Of a DNA stretch of 64,000 bases, positions 29,005 through 38,468 are shown in pieces. Both the position numbers and the translations under genes were made by a program. The notes beneath the pieces were generated by a model, which worked only from the letters and a program-made list of their open reading frames with translations, had not been told where the DNA came from and did no database searches. Position 1 is the first letter of the stretch; each line of letters starts with the position of its first letter. Origin of the DNA: Nitrosomonas sp. (GTDB lineage Bacteria > Pseudomonadota > Gammaproteobacteria > Burkholderiales > Nitrosomonadaceae); contig JAMWZW010000001.1 in assembly GCA_024281995.1 (NCBI GenBank), positions 558,001 through 622,000 of the forward strand, read 5' to 3'.

Positions 29005-30613
29005 TCAGCAACTTTATCATTTAGCGGAACACGTTATTGTTGAGCCTTTGATCGATAAATGGATTGCTTGGCCGCATAACTTTTCCCCCGTGTTGTATGG
29101 TTTACACCTTTTGAATTATCAGAAAGAAGTGCTGGCTTCCTATATCAAAAATCCTGGTTTTCATGTGAAATCATGCCGCAATCCCAAGCTCTTAGGAGGC
29201 CCATTCGTTGATGTTCCTCAAGAAAGAGTAACAGAGATCGAGGATTTGCTTGCAGGTATCGAACAGGATCACACTGATTTATTAAAACTCGGGCGTGATC
29301 TGATCGATTTCCAGAATAAACTTATACAGGCAGCGTCAGGGCAGTGTATTGAAGCATTTTATGAGCACATTCCTAGTTCTTTGCGCGGCTTCGTCGAGCT
29401 GGGCTACGATTATCAGAACCATCCAATTGTAAGGTGCATCGAAAGCCTTTTTTATGAAAGCGCATATTATAAAAAAGCATCCCAATCATTCCGGATAAGC
29501 GCCTTAACGCATGACGATGCGCGTCCGTATTATATGAGTACACCGCGCTTGCTGGATTCGAAAGATATCGAATGGCGTATGCCTTTTGATAACTCGAAAG
29601 TTGATGAGTTATTTAAACTCGATATCCAGCCACAACCATTGAACATCATATGCGATTTATTGTCCATTTCAGCTACCGATGATTCGAGGTTATTGCAATT
29701 TCTTTCTGCAAATCAACCGGTTTATGCTAAGCCTTGGAATGGCGCTGGTGCGCGTTTGCGTTACTTCGGTCATGCCAGCGTGCTATTTGAAGCGAATGGG
29801 ATATCTATTCTTACCGACCCTTTTATTTCAGTATCGCCCATAGAAAGCGGACTTGAGCGATTTACATTCAAAGACTTACCCGAGAAGATCGATTATGTAC
29901 TGATTACACATGGGCATCACGATCATTTTGTGTTTGAGTCGCTATTACGTTTAAGACATAGAATTGGGACGCTTGTGGTGCCTAGAAGCTCTGGCATATT
30001 TTATGGGGATATGTCAGTTAAACAGCTTGCACATAGGCTTGGTTTCAAAAATGTGCAAGAACTGGATTCTCTTGATTCATTAGCTTTTTCTGGGGGAAGA
30101 ATAACTGCGGTACCGTTTCTAGGGGAACATTGCGATTTGCTCCATGCGAAATCGGGTTATGTAATTGGCTTTGGAGGTGAGCAGATATTATTTGCCGCAG
30201 ATTCCTGCTGTCTTGATCAACATATATATGAACATGTAACTAATATCTTAGGGCCCATTTCTACTGTTTTTATTGGTATGGAGTGTATTGGCGCGCCACT
30301 GTCTTGGGTTTATTCACCATTGCTTCCCATCAAACCGGAACGTACGCACGATCAATCGCGACGATCACATGCCAATAACGCGAAATCTGCGCTTGCGCTA
30401 CTTCGAGCTGTGGGTGCGAAACGCGCTTTTGTGTACGCCTTGGGCCGGGAGCCATGGTTGAAGTATTTCATGGCATTGATTCCTGCCGACGATGATTCTT
30501 ATATGCAAGAAATTAATCAGCTCATTGTTGAAGCAAGCAAAAATGGTTCGATGGAAGCGCAGATGCTGTTTGGTAAGCAGGATCTTTATTTGAATATTGA
30601 TAAAGGCAGTTAG
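28997..30613 (+). CDS. CmlA-like di-iron beta-hydroxylase (metallo-beta-lactamase fold)
   Basis: A 538-residue protein. The N-terminal half (MSDQQLYHLAEHVIVEPLID, KWIAWPHNFSPVLYGLHLL) precedes a metallo-beta-lactamase-fold domain with RYFGHASVLFEANGISILTD, the metal motif HGHHDH at 305-310, GEHCD with glutamate 377, and FAADS near 402. The size, two-domain order and these positions match CmlA of chloramphenicol synthesis as I recall it (His305, His307, Asp309, His310, Glu377), an oxygenase that hydroxylates the beta-carbon of an amino acid bound to a carrier protein. The location between two NRPS genes, with an 8-base overlap, fits tailoring of a carrier-bound residue. Which residue is unknown; a histidine-like one is my guess. 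Confidence 0.78.
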   Translation: MSDQQLYHLAEHVIVEPLIDKWIAWPHNFSPVLYGLHLLNYQKEVLASYIKNPGFHVKSCRNPKLLGGPFVDVPQERVTEIEDLLAGIEQDHTDLLKLGRDLIDFQNKLIQAASGQCIEAFYEHIPSSLRGFVELGYDYQNHPIVRCIESLFYESAYYKKASQSFRISALTHDDARPYYMSTPRLLDSKDIEWRMPFDNSKVDELFKLDIQPQPLNIICDLLSISATDDSRLLQFLSANQPVYAKPWNGAGARLRYFGHASVLFEANGISILTDPFISVSPIESGLERFTFKDLPEKIDYVLITHGHHDHFVFESLLRLRHRIGTLVVPRSSGIFYGDMSVKQLAHRLGFKNVQELDSLDSLAFSGGRITAVPFLGEHCDLLHAKSGYVIGFGGEQILFAADSCCLDQHIYEHVTNILGPISTVFIGMECIGAPLSWVYSPLLPIKPERTHDQSRRSHANNAKSALALLRAVGAKRAFVYALGREPWLKYFMALIPADDDSYMQEINQLIVEASKNGSMEAQMLFGKQDLYLNIDKGS

Positions 30614-30621
30614 AGGATTTC

Positions 30622-33600
30622 ATGACATCCGAGAATGCAGGAAGCATTAAAAGTCGATTATCCGACCGCATAGCAAATTTATCGGCAGAGAAACGCGCAA
30701 TACTTTTGTCGCGTCTGAAAAATATTGAAGCAGATAAAGTTAAAACGATTCCGAAACGTACGAGTGCTATCAAAACAATTCCTTTATCTTATGCGCAAGA
30801 ACGATTGTGGTTCCTGTCACAGCTAGAGCCAGATACTGCAGTCTATAACGAAGCTGGCGCTGTTGAGTTAAACGGTAAACTTGATGATCATGCACTCAAG
30901 CAAAGTCTAAATGAAATTGTAAAGCGGCATGAAATCTTAAGAACCCGTTTTGTGAATATAAACGGAAATGTCCAGCAATGTATCTTATCAAAATTATCGA
31001 TTGAAGTTCGCTACGAGAATTTCAAAGAGCTGCCATTTGATCAGCAGTCAACAAGAACGCAGCAATGGTTGCTAAACGAAACTAACCGGCCATTTGATTT
31101 AAGTGTTGATCCCTTAATCCGGTTTTCCTTGCTCCAACTTGCGCCTGAGAAACATATTTTGTTCGTTGGATTGCATCATATTGTTGCTGATGGCTGGTCA
31201 GTAAAACTTCTAGTGCATGAACTGAACTTAATTTATAACGCGCTTTGTAATGGCCGATCATCTCCTTTGCCCGAGTTACCCATTCAATTTGCCGATTATG
31301 CTTGTTGGCAGCGTGAATGGTTGCAAGGTTCGGTATTGGAAAACCAGCTTAATTACTGGACAAAACAGTTAGAAGGCAGGATTCCTCTACTTGAGTTACC
31401 TGCTGATTTTCCTAGACCCAAAAAACTAAATCATCATGGAGCAAAATTTCGTTTTAGCTTATCGGGAGAGATTGCTGCCGCTTTGAATCAGTTGTGCAGG
31501 CGTGAAAACGTAACCTTGTTCATGGTATTGGCTGCCGCTTACGCCGTGCAGTTAAGTCGCTATACGAATCAATTTGATATTTGCATTGGTTATCCGATTG
31601 CAAACCGGCCGCGTGCGGAACTGCAAGAGTTAATGGGTTTCTTTGCCAATACGTTGGTATTGCGTGCTGATCTGTCTGGTAATCCGACATTTTCTGAGTT
31701 TCTCCAGCGTGTAAAAAAAGTCTGTTTAGAAGCCCAAGAGCATCAAGATATACCGTTTGAGAAGTTGGTAGAAGAATTGGCTCCGGAACGCAGTCTTAAT
31801 CACAATCCATTGTTTCAGGTATTTCTGAATCATACCGTTGCGGAAAATCTATCCATCATGTCCGGTGTGGAGCTAATTGAAATTGAAATTGAGACCGGAA
31901 ATTCAAAATTCGACTTAACGTTGGATATTCGGGAGAAGAATGGAGAATTGAGCGGTTGGTTTGAATATAATACGGAACTGTTCAAGGAAAGCACCATTGC
32001 GCGCTGGGCATCGCACTTCCAAGCATTTTTGGAAAGAATCTGCGTAACCACTCATACACCCTTATCAGCGATATCGATACTGCAGGAAACAGAGCGCGAG
32101 CAATTGCTAATTGACTGGAATGCAACAAAAGCTGCAATTCCACATTATCAAAATATCCATCAATTTATCGAAGAACAAGTAACCTCTCAACCGTTTGCCA
32201 TTGCACTTACATTCGATGGTCAGTCAATTACCTACCAAACACTTAACTTTAAGGCTAATCAGCTAGCGCGTTATCTTCAGAACCGGATTATTGGACCGGA
32301 ATCATTGGTTGGAATCTATATTGAGCGCTCTCTCGAAATGATTGTCGCTATGTTAGCGGTCCTAAAAGCAGGAGCGGCTTATGTCCCGATTGATTCTCGA
32401 TATCCTGTTGAGAGGATTGAGCAAGTTCTTAACGATGCTAAACCCAAGATTATTTTGACGCAACAATCCTTACAGGCTGCGTTACCGGTAAATGCGGAAA
32501 GATTTTGTCTGGATACACAGTATCGCGAAATCGAAGGAGAAAGTACTAAAAATCTGAATTGTGTAACTTCTCCAGATAACCTAGCTTATGTAATTTACAC
32601 TTCTGGCTCGACAGGCACCCCTAAAGGTGTGGGTATCACCCATCGAAATGTCATTTATTCAACGGTTGCTCGATTGAATTATTATCAAACACCGGTTACC
32701 GGTTTCCTGTTGTTATCTTCCTTGGCATTTGATAGTTCTGTGGCCGGGATATTCGGAACTTTGTGCCAGGGTGGGCGGCTAGTGCTGTCATCAGAAATGG
32801 ATGTATTGAATCCTGCAGCGCTAATCCACCTTATTACTTCTCAAGAAATTTCCCATTTGCTGACAGTTCCTTCGGTTTACGAGACGGTCTTGCACCAGAT
32901 ATCTGCCGGCGCTGGAATTAGTCTCAAGCAAATCATCGTAGCTGGGGAGACATGCCGAAAAAAGTTGGTTGAACTGCACCATGACAAGCTACCGCATGTG
33001 CAATTGTTTAATGAGTATGGGCCAACCGAAACCACTGTGTGGAGCAGCGTGTATAAATGTGAATTGGATGATTATTCCAATATACCTATTGGCAATCCGA
33101 TCGCAAACACAATGATTTATTTGCTGGATATATTCCTGAATCCTGTACCCATTGGTGTGATAGGGGAATTATATATCGGCGGAGAGGGGATAGCCCGTGG
33201 TTATCTTAATCGTCCAGGTTTATCGGCCGATCGATATATTCCTGATTTGTTCGGTGAAGCTGGTAATAGGTTATATCGAACCGGAGACTTAGCGAGATAT
33301 CGGGATGACGGTGAAATTGAATATGTAGGCCGTGCCGACCATCAGGTAAAGATTCGAGGATTCCGAATTGAGCTTGGAGAAATCGAGTCAATGTTGCTGC
33401 AACATGAACAGATCGATGAAGCGGTAGTAATCGCTCGCGAAGATACATCAGGCGATAAACGCTTAGTTGCCTATGTTGTTGCCAATAAACCGATATTGAA
33501 TGGCATGGATGTCCGTGCATATCTTGTAGAAAAATTACCCGATTATATGATACCTGCTGCAGTAATGCTCTTGGATCAATTACCTCTAAATTCGAATGGG

Positions 33601-36600
33601 AAAGTAGAACGAAAATCTCTGCCGGTTCCTGATATTCATATTCAGTCTATTGATCAGACAGTTGAATTTAAAATGCCGACTGAAAAAATGGTGGCTGACA
33701 TTTGGTGTGAGGTGCTTGGTTTACAGCAAATTGGCGTACAGGATAATTTTTTTGAACTAGGTGGCCATTCGTTGTTGGTTATTCAGGTAATTTCTCGTGT
33801 GTATGATGTATTTGCAATTGAGCTTCCATTGCATATTATTTTTGAAAAGCCCGTTTTGAAAGATTTCGCACGCGAGATTGATCATGTAAAAGCGAAAAAC
33901 AACGTAATTGAAATTTCCCCGTTGGTAAGCGTACCCAGAGCTCAACCTCTCCTTCTATCCTATTCGCAGGAGAGGTTATGGTTTTTGGATCAATTTGAGC
34001 CTGGCGGGACGTTTTATAACATGCCTGGTGTGCTGAGGCTGGAAGGGGAATTGGATGTTGGGCTATTAGAGCGGAGCATAAACGAGATTATTCGCCGGCA
34101 TGAAGTGCTGAGGACGACGTTTAGCGCGGTGGATGGCAAGCCGGAGCAGGTTATTGCGCCGTTGATGAGCCTGGAGATCAAGCGCATCGATTTAATTGAA
34201 TTAACCGATGAGCGGCGTGAAGCGGAAATCCGGCGGTATTTGGAAGAAGACATACAACAACCCTTTGATCTATTGCTAGGGCCATTGGTGCGGGCGACTC
34301 TATTGAGCTTAGGAAAAGCAAAGATATCGGGAGAAGCGCACTACATTTTGTTGTTTACCTTGCATCACATCGTATCGGATGGCTGGTCGACAGCGATTCT
34401 GATCCGGGAATTCATAGCGCTGTACGAAGCTTACCGGGCGGGGCGCGCTTCACCGTTGGCGGAATTGACGGTTCAGTATGCTGATTATGCAATATGGCAA
34501 CGAAAGTGGCTGCAAGGTGAGCGGCTGGAACAGCAAGTCAACTACTGGAAACAACAACTAGCGGGAGCACCGGCAATTCTCGAATTGCCGGCCGATTATC
34601 CCCGGCCGGCCGTACAAAGCTACCGGGGCGCGACCTTATATACCACTGTTTCCCCATCGGTAACCGGGCAATTGCAGCAGCTTGGGCGGCAACAAGACGC
34701 CACGCTATTCATGGTGTTATTAGCTGCGTTTAACATTTTGCTATCCCGCTATAGCGGTCAAGATGATTTATGTGTAGGCACCCCGATTGCCAACCGCAAC
34801 CGGCTGGAAATCGAAGGGCTGATTGGTTTTTTTATCAATACATTGGTATTGCGAACGGATTTATCGGGCAATCCAACTTTCATGGAACTGCTCACGCGAG
34901 TCAAAGCGGTTTGTTTGGGCGCGCAAATTCACCAGGATCTGCCGTTTGAGAAGCTGGTTGAAGAATTATCGCCGGTACGTGACATGAGTCATAACCCATT
35001 GTTTCAGGTAATGCTGGCGTTACAGAATACACCGGAAACAGCGCTCGAAATCGAAGGATTAAAGATCGCTCCGGAGGTAATGGAAGTTGGCACCTCTAAA
35101 TTTGATCTGGATTTGGAGATCACTGAGAGCGAAGGCGGGTTGGAGATTCAGTATAGCTACAACACAGACTTGTTTGCTCGCTCGACCATTGAGAGATTAG
35201 CCGGACACTTTGGTGTGCTGCTTGAAAGCATCGCTGCCAATCCGAATCGATTGATCAGTGAATTGCCGTTCTTGACGACAAAGGAACGCAATCAGTTATT
35301 GACGCAATGGAATGGCAGTGAAGTGACCTATCCAAGCGGGCACTGCATCCATCAATTGTTTGAAATGCAAGCCATGCGGCACCCTGATGCGATAGCGGTA
35401 GTTTTTGAGGATAAGCAGCTAAGTTATGAAGCGCTCAACCAAAAAGCGAATCGGCTGGCACACTTTTTGAAGAGCCAGGGAATTGGGCCGGAAGTTTTAG
35501 TTGGCATCTGCATTGAGCGTTCTCTGGAAATGATGGTGGGCATACTCGGTATTCTCAAGGCAGGCGGCGCCTACTTGCCGGTTGAGCCGGAATTGCCTGA
35601 AGGGAAGTTACGTTTGATTTTGCAGGATTCCGGGATAGAGTGGGTTCTGACTTCATCCACGTTATCCGAGAAGATACCGAAACGCTATCACACCCTATAC
35701 CTGGATCAAGAAGTCAGTGCCGGATACTCGGCACAGCCGCTCGCAAGTAGCGGATTGAATCCACGGCAACTGGCATACATGCTGTACACCTCTGGCACGA
35801 CAGGCATTCCTAAAGGCGTGGGGGTAACGCACAGTAATTTGATCAATCAATACTATGCCTGGGAAACCGCCTATGACTTAGAAGCCAATGATGTACATCT
35901 GCAAATGGCGCGCTATACCTTTGACGTATTTGCTGGCGACTGGATAAGGGCGCTGTGTTCGGGCGGGAAACTGGTGATCTGTTCACGGGAAACGCTATTG
36001 CAGCCGGATCGGCTGTATGCGCTGCTGCAAAGCGAACTCATCACGGTTGCCGAATTTGTACCGGCAGTATTGCGTGCATTAGCGGATTATCTGGATGATA
36101 CGCAGCATCGTCTGGATTTCATGCGCCTGCTGATTTGCGGTTCTGACCGCTGGTATATGGAAGAGTACAAGCGATTTTTAAAACTATGCGGCCAAACGAC
36201 GCGTTTGGTTAATTCATATGGATTAACGGAAGCGACGATAGATAGCACATATTTTGAGTCCCCACTGGGTGATTCATTGGTTCAAGAACTGGTTCCAATT
36301 GGGCAACAGTTCGCCAACACCCGTTGTTATATTTTAGACCGATGGTTAAATCCAGTGCCAATTGGAGTTGCTGGCGAGCTATATATTGGAGGAGCGGGGG
36401 TAGTACGGGGATATTTTAACCGGGCGGAATTAACTGCGGAACGCTTTGTTCCCGACCCATTCAGCCAGCAGACGGGAGAACGGTTATATAAGACTGGCGA
36501 TGTGGTTCGCTACCAATTGGATGGAAATATCGAACACCTGGGCCGTACCGATCATCAAGTTAAGATCCGGGGGTTGCGTATTGAATTGGGAGAGATTGAA

Positions 36601-37167
36601 GCTGCGCTGTTGCAACATCCTCAAATCAGGCAAGCAGTGGTAGTTGCGGGAGAAGAAGGCACATCGGAAGTACAGCGTTTAGTGGCTTATGTTGCAGGTG
36701 ACGAAGCACAGTTGGAAATTGCAGAACTGCACAACTATCTTAAAGCGTATCTGGTTGATTACATGATTCCATCGATTTTTGTTTTATTGGATGAAATGCC
36801 ATTGAACGCCAACGGGAAAATTAACCGCAAAGCATTACCGCAACCGAGCATTGATGGACAAATTGCTGATCAATATGTGGCACCGCGTAATGAGATTGAA
36901 GAAAAGATTGCACTGATCTGGGCGGAAGTCCTGGGAATAGATCGAATCGGTATCCACGACAATTTCTTCCAGCTCGGCGGCCATTCGCTTTTGGCAATTC
37001 AAATCATATCCCGGATTTATAAGCAATTTGGAATCAAGCTTCCACTTCGTGAAATTTTTCAGTCAGCCACCATTGCATTGTTAGCAGAGGCTATTGGAAT
37101 TGCTCAATGGAGGGAAGTAAACAGCATTCATGATCTTGAATTGGAATATGAAGATATTGCCATATGA
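30622..37167 (+). CDS. NRPS 2: C-A-PCP-C-A-PCP (modules 2 and 3)
   Basis: A 2,181-residue two-module synthetase. Module 2: an LCL-type condensation domain (LSYAQERLWFLSQLEPDTAV, HHIVADGWS near residue 182), an A domain with YVIYTSGSTGTPKG and a pocket read as D-S-A-T-I-A-E-V-W-K (histidine-like), and a carrier serine near 1050 (GGHSLLVIQ). Module 3 starts at about residue 1112: condensation domain with HHIVSDGWS, an A domain with FDVFAGDW and NSYGLTEATID giving D-V-G-E-L-C-S-I-D-K (ornithine-like), and a carrier serine near 2122 (GGHSLLAIQ). Residues 1112 to about 2125 are encoded by the 3,043-bp repeat shared with NRPS 3. There is no release domain. It starts 8 bases after the hydroxylase gene. 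Confidence 0.92.
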   Translation: MTSENAGSIKSRLSDRIANLSAEKRAILLSRLKNIEADKVKTIPKRTSAIKTIPLSYAQERLWFLSQLEPDTAVYNEAGAVELNGKLDDHALKQSLNEIVKRHEILRTRFVNINGNVQQCILSKLSIEVRYENFKELPFDQQSTRTQQWLLNETNRPFDLSVDPLIRFSLLQLAPEKHILFVGLHHIVADGWSVKLLVHELNLIYNALCNGRSSPLPELPIQFADYACWQREWLQGSVLENQLNYWTKQLEGRIPLLELPADFPRPKKLNHHGAKFRFSLSGEIAAALNQLCRRENVTLFMVLAAAYAVQLSRYTNQFDICIGYPIANRPRAELQELMGFFANTLVLRADLSGNPTFSEFLQRVKKVCLEAQEHQDIPFEKLVEELAPERSLNHNPLFQVFLNHTVAENLSIMSGVELIEIEIETGNSKFDLTLDIREKNGELSGWFEYNTELFKESTIARWASHFQAFLERICVTTHTPLSAISILQETEREQLLIDWNATKAAIPHYQNIHQFIEEQVTSQPFAIALTFDGQSITYQTLNFKANQLARYLQNRIIGPESLVGIYIERSLEMIVAMLAVLKAGAAYVPIDSRYPVERIEQVLNDAKPKIILTQQSLQAALPVNAERFCLDTQYREIEGESTKNLNCVTSPDNLAYVIYTSGSTGTPKGVGITHRNVIYSTVARLNYYQTPVTGFLLLSSLAFDSSVAGIFGTLCQGGRLVLSSEMDVLNPAALIHLITSQEISHLLTVPSVYETVLHQISAGAGISLKQIIVAGETCRKKLVELHHDKLPHVQLFNEYGPTETTVWSSVYKCELDDYSNIPIGNPIANTMIYLLDIFLNPVPIGVIGELYIGGEGIARGYLNRPGLSADRYIPDLFGEAGNRLYRTGDLARYRDDGEIEYVGRADHQVKIRGFRIELGEIESMLLQHEQIDEAVVIAREDTSGDKRLVAYVVANKPILNGMDVRAYLVEKLPDYMIPAAVMLLDQLPLNSNGKVERKSLPVPDIHIQSIDQTVEFKMPTEKMVADIWCEVLGLQQIGVQDNFFELGGHSLLVIQVISRVYDVFAIELPLHIIFEKPVLKDFAREIDHVKAKNNVIEISPLVSVPRAQPLLLSYSQERLWFLDQFEPGGTFYNMPGVLRLEGELDVGLLERSINEIIRRHEVLRTTFSAVDGKPEQVIAPLMSLEIKRIDLIELTDERREAEIRRYLEEDIQQPFDLLLGPLVRATLLSLGKAKISGEAHYILLFTLHHIVSDGWSTAILIREFIALYEAYRAGRASPLAELTVQYADYAIWQRKWLQGERLEQQVNYWKQQLAGAPAILELPADYPRPAVQSYRGATLYTTVSPSVTGQLQQLGRQQDATLFMVLLAAFNILLSRYSGQDDLCVGTPIANRNRLEIEGLIGFFINTLVLRTDLSGNPTFMELLTRVKAVCLGAQIHQDLPFEKLVEELSPVRDMSHNPLFQVMLALQNTPETALEIEGLKIAPEVMEVGTSKFDLDLEITESEGGLEIQYSYNTDLFARSTIERLAGHFGVLLESIAANPNRLISELPFLTTKERNQLLTQWNGSEVTYPSGHCIHQLFEMQAMRHPDAIAVVFEDKQLSYEALNQKANRLAHFLKSQGIGPEVLVGICIERSLEMMVGILGILKAGGAYLPVEPELPEGKLRLILQDSGIEWVLTSSTLSEKIPKRYHTLYLDQEVSAGYSAQPLASSGLNPRQLAYMLYTSGTTGIPKGVGVTHSNLINQYYAWETAYDLEANDVHLQMARYTFDVFAGDWIRALCSGGKLVICSRETLLQPDRLYALLQSELITVAEFVPAVLRALADYLDDTQHRLDFMRLLICGSDRWYMEEYKRFLKLCGQTTRLVNSYGLTEATIDSTYFESPLGDSLVQELVPIGQQFANTRCYILDRWLNPVPIGVAGELYIGGAGVVRGYFNRAELTAERFVPDPFSQQTGERLYKTGDVVRYQLDGNIEHLGRTDHQVKIRGLRIELGEIEAALLQHPQIRQAVVVAGEEGTSEVQRLVAYVAGDEAQLEIAELHNYLKAYLVDYMIPSIFVLLDEMPLNANGKINRKALPQPSIDGQIADQYVAPRNEIEEKIALIWAEVLGIDRIGIHDNFFQLGGHSLLAIQIISRIYKQFGIKLPLREIFQSATIALLAEAIGIAQWREVNSIHDLELEYEDIAI
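33956..36998 (+). repeat. 3,043-bp direct repeat, copy 1 (in NRPS 2)
   Basis: Copy 1 covers a whole C-A-PCP module. It begins inside the first condensation-domain core motif (LSYSQERLWF) and ends within the carrier motif (GGHSLLA). Copy 2 is exactly 4,729 bases further on. The encoded proteins are the same in both copies and no base difference was noticed in the stretches I compared. Confidence 0.93.
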
Positions 37168-37247
37168 GCTTTATCGATGAATTTGATTAATTGGTATTTC
37201 TGAAGGTCCGGTATTGATTGCATATCAATCGCATAAAACGTTACATC

Positions 37248-38468
37248 ATGATAGACAACAAACGTAAGCAAATATGGCGACAGCTATGGTTAGATATTCA
37301 TTTTTATCTGGGTCTGTGGGTTGGCGCATTTCTGGTCATAATCGGATTAACCGGTAGTGTCTTGGTCTTTTCCCAGGAAATTGACGAATGGTTAAATCCT
37401 GAACTGTTAACCGTGACTCTACCTCAGCATATCCAAGAATGGGATGAGCCCAGAACTTATCCTATTCCTCAGATCATCCTGGCGGCGCAGCAGGTTGCCG
37501 CTCAAAATAGCATCATTACTATGATATATGGGCCGCGCCATAAAGAAGGTGTGTTTGCGGTTTATGCCGATCAAGAATCTGGAGATTGGCAACGCATTTT
37601 TATTGATCCTTATCAAGCAACAGTTACCGGGGTGAGAAGTTACAGCGAAGCTGAATGGTTCCCCGATTATCTAATTGATTTTATTTTTCAGCTTCATTTC
37701 AGTTTGCTATTAGGTACCAATGGCATCGTATTGGTAGCCATTATTGCCTTGCTTATGATGATTTCATTGACTACCGGATTAATTATATGGTGGCCGAAGA
37801 TGGGTCAATGGCGTAAGGCATTGACCATTAAATGGAATGCTGGAGCAATAAGATTGAATTTCGATTTGCATAAAACTTTTTCTTTTTATTTTTGTGTGGT
37901 GCTGGGCGCATCGCTTCTATCCGGCGTTTACATGAATATAAATGAACCCTTTGTATGGGTTACACAGCAATTTTCGCCCGCTACTCGCGAATCGCCGCAC
38001 CGATTTGTTTCAATACCCTCTGCTGAAAAGCCGCCGCTTCGGATTGATCAAGTTTGGACTATTGCATCAGATCAATTTCCAGAGGGAGAACTCAACAGTA
38101 TTTCCGTGCCAGATAGCGATATTGGCGTTTATGTGATAACGCAAAAAAATATTCCGGGACTGAGCTCCTTTTGGTCTGAACGGCATATTGCAATCGATCA
38201 GTATAGCGGTGAGATTCTGGACGTACGTGCACCCGATACCCGTCGTAGTGCCGGGGAGACATTTTTGGATTGGCAATGGCCATTGCATTCCGGCAATGCA
38301 TTCGGCTGGATGGGACGTATTCTTATTTTTCTGTGCGGTCTTGTATGTCCCATTATTTATTTTACCGGACTAATTCGCTGGAAGCAGAAGCGGCGGATAT
38401 GCAAATTTAAAGTGAATACGCGGCGGACAACTGTGCCGGCTAATGAGCAATCGGGAGATGTGATATGA
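37248..38468 (+). CDS. PepSY-domain transmembrane protein
   Basis: A 406-residue membrane protein of the PepSY-TM family (PF03929). The N-terminus WRQLWLDIHFYLGLWVGAF is the first helix with a conserved histidine; further helices are near LLGTNGIVLVAIIALLMMIS, FDLHKTFSFYFCVVLG and MGRILIFLCGLVCPIIYFTG. PepSY-TM proteins (PiuB/FoxB-like) are found with siderophore systems and are thought to be heme-bearing reductases that release iron. I chose the ATG at 37248 over a TTG at 37218. It sits between two NRPS genes, overlapping the start of NRPS 3 by 4 bases, so it is part of the operon. Confidence 0.87.
   Translation: MIDNKRKQIWRQLWLDIHFYLGLWVGAFLVIIGLTGSVLVFSQEIDEWLNPELLTVTLPQHIQEWDEPRTYPIPQIILAAQQVAAQNSIITMIYGPRHKEGVFAVYADQESGDWQRIFIDPYQATVTGVRSYSEAEWFPDYLIDFIFQLHFSLLLGTNGIVLVAIIALLMMISLTTGLIIWWPKMGQWRKALTIKWNAGAIRLNFDLHKTFSFYFCVVLGASLLSGVYMNINEPFVWVTQQFSPATRESPHRFVSIPSAEKPPLRIDQVWTIASDQFPEGELNSISVPDSDIGVYVITQKNIPGLSSFWSERHIAIDQYSGEILDVRAPDTRRSAGETFLDWQWPLHSGNAFGWMGRILIFLCGLVCPIIYFTGLIRWKQKRRICKFKVNTRRTTVPANEQSGDVI

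Noticed and set aside
33206-33520. Minus-strand frames inside the NRPS genes of about 60-120 codons
   Set aside because: They follow the codon structure of the NRPS strand, match no family, and two of them recur only because of the module repeat.
30622-37167. Classification of the third module as hydroxy-ornithine specific
   Set aside because: No ornithine monooxygenase or formyltransferase gene is in the window, and the pocket is closer to plain ornithine codes.
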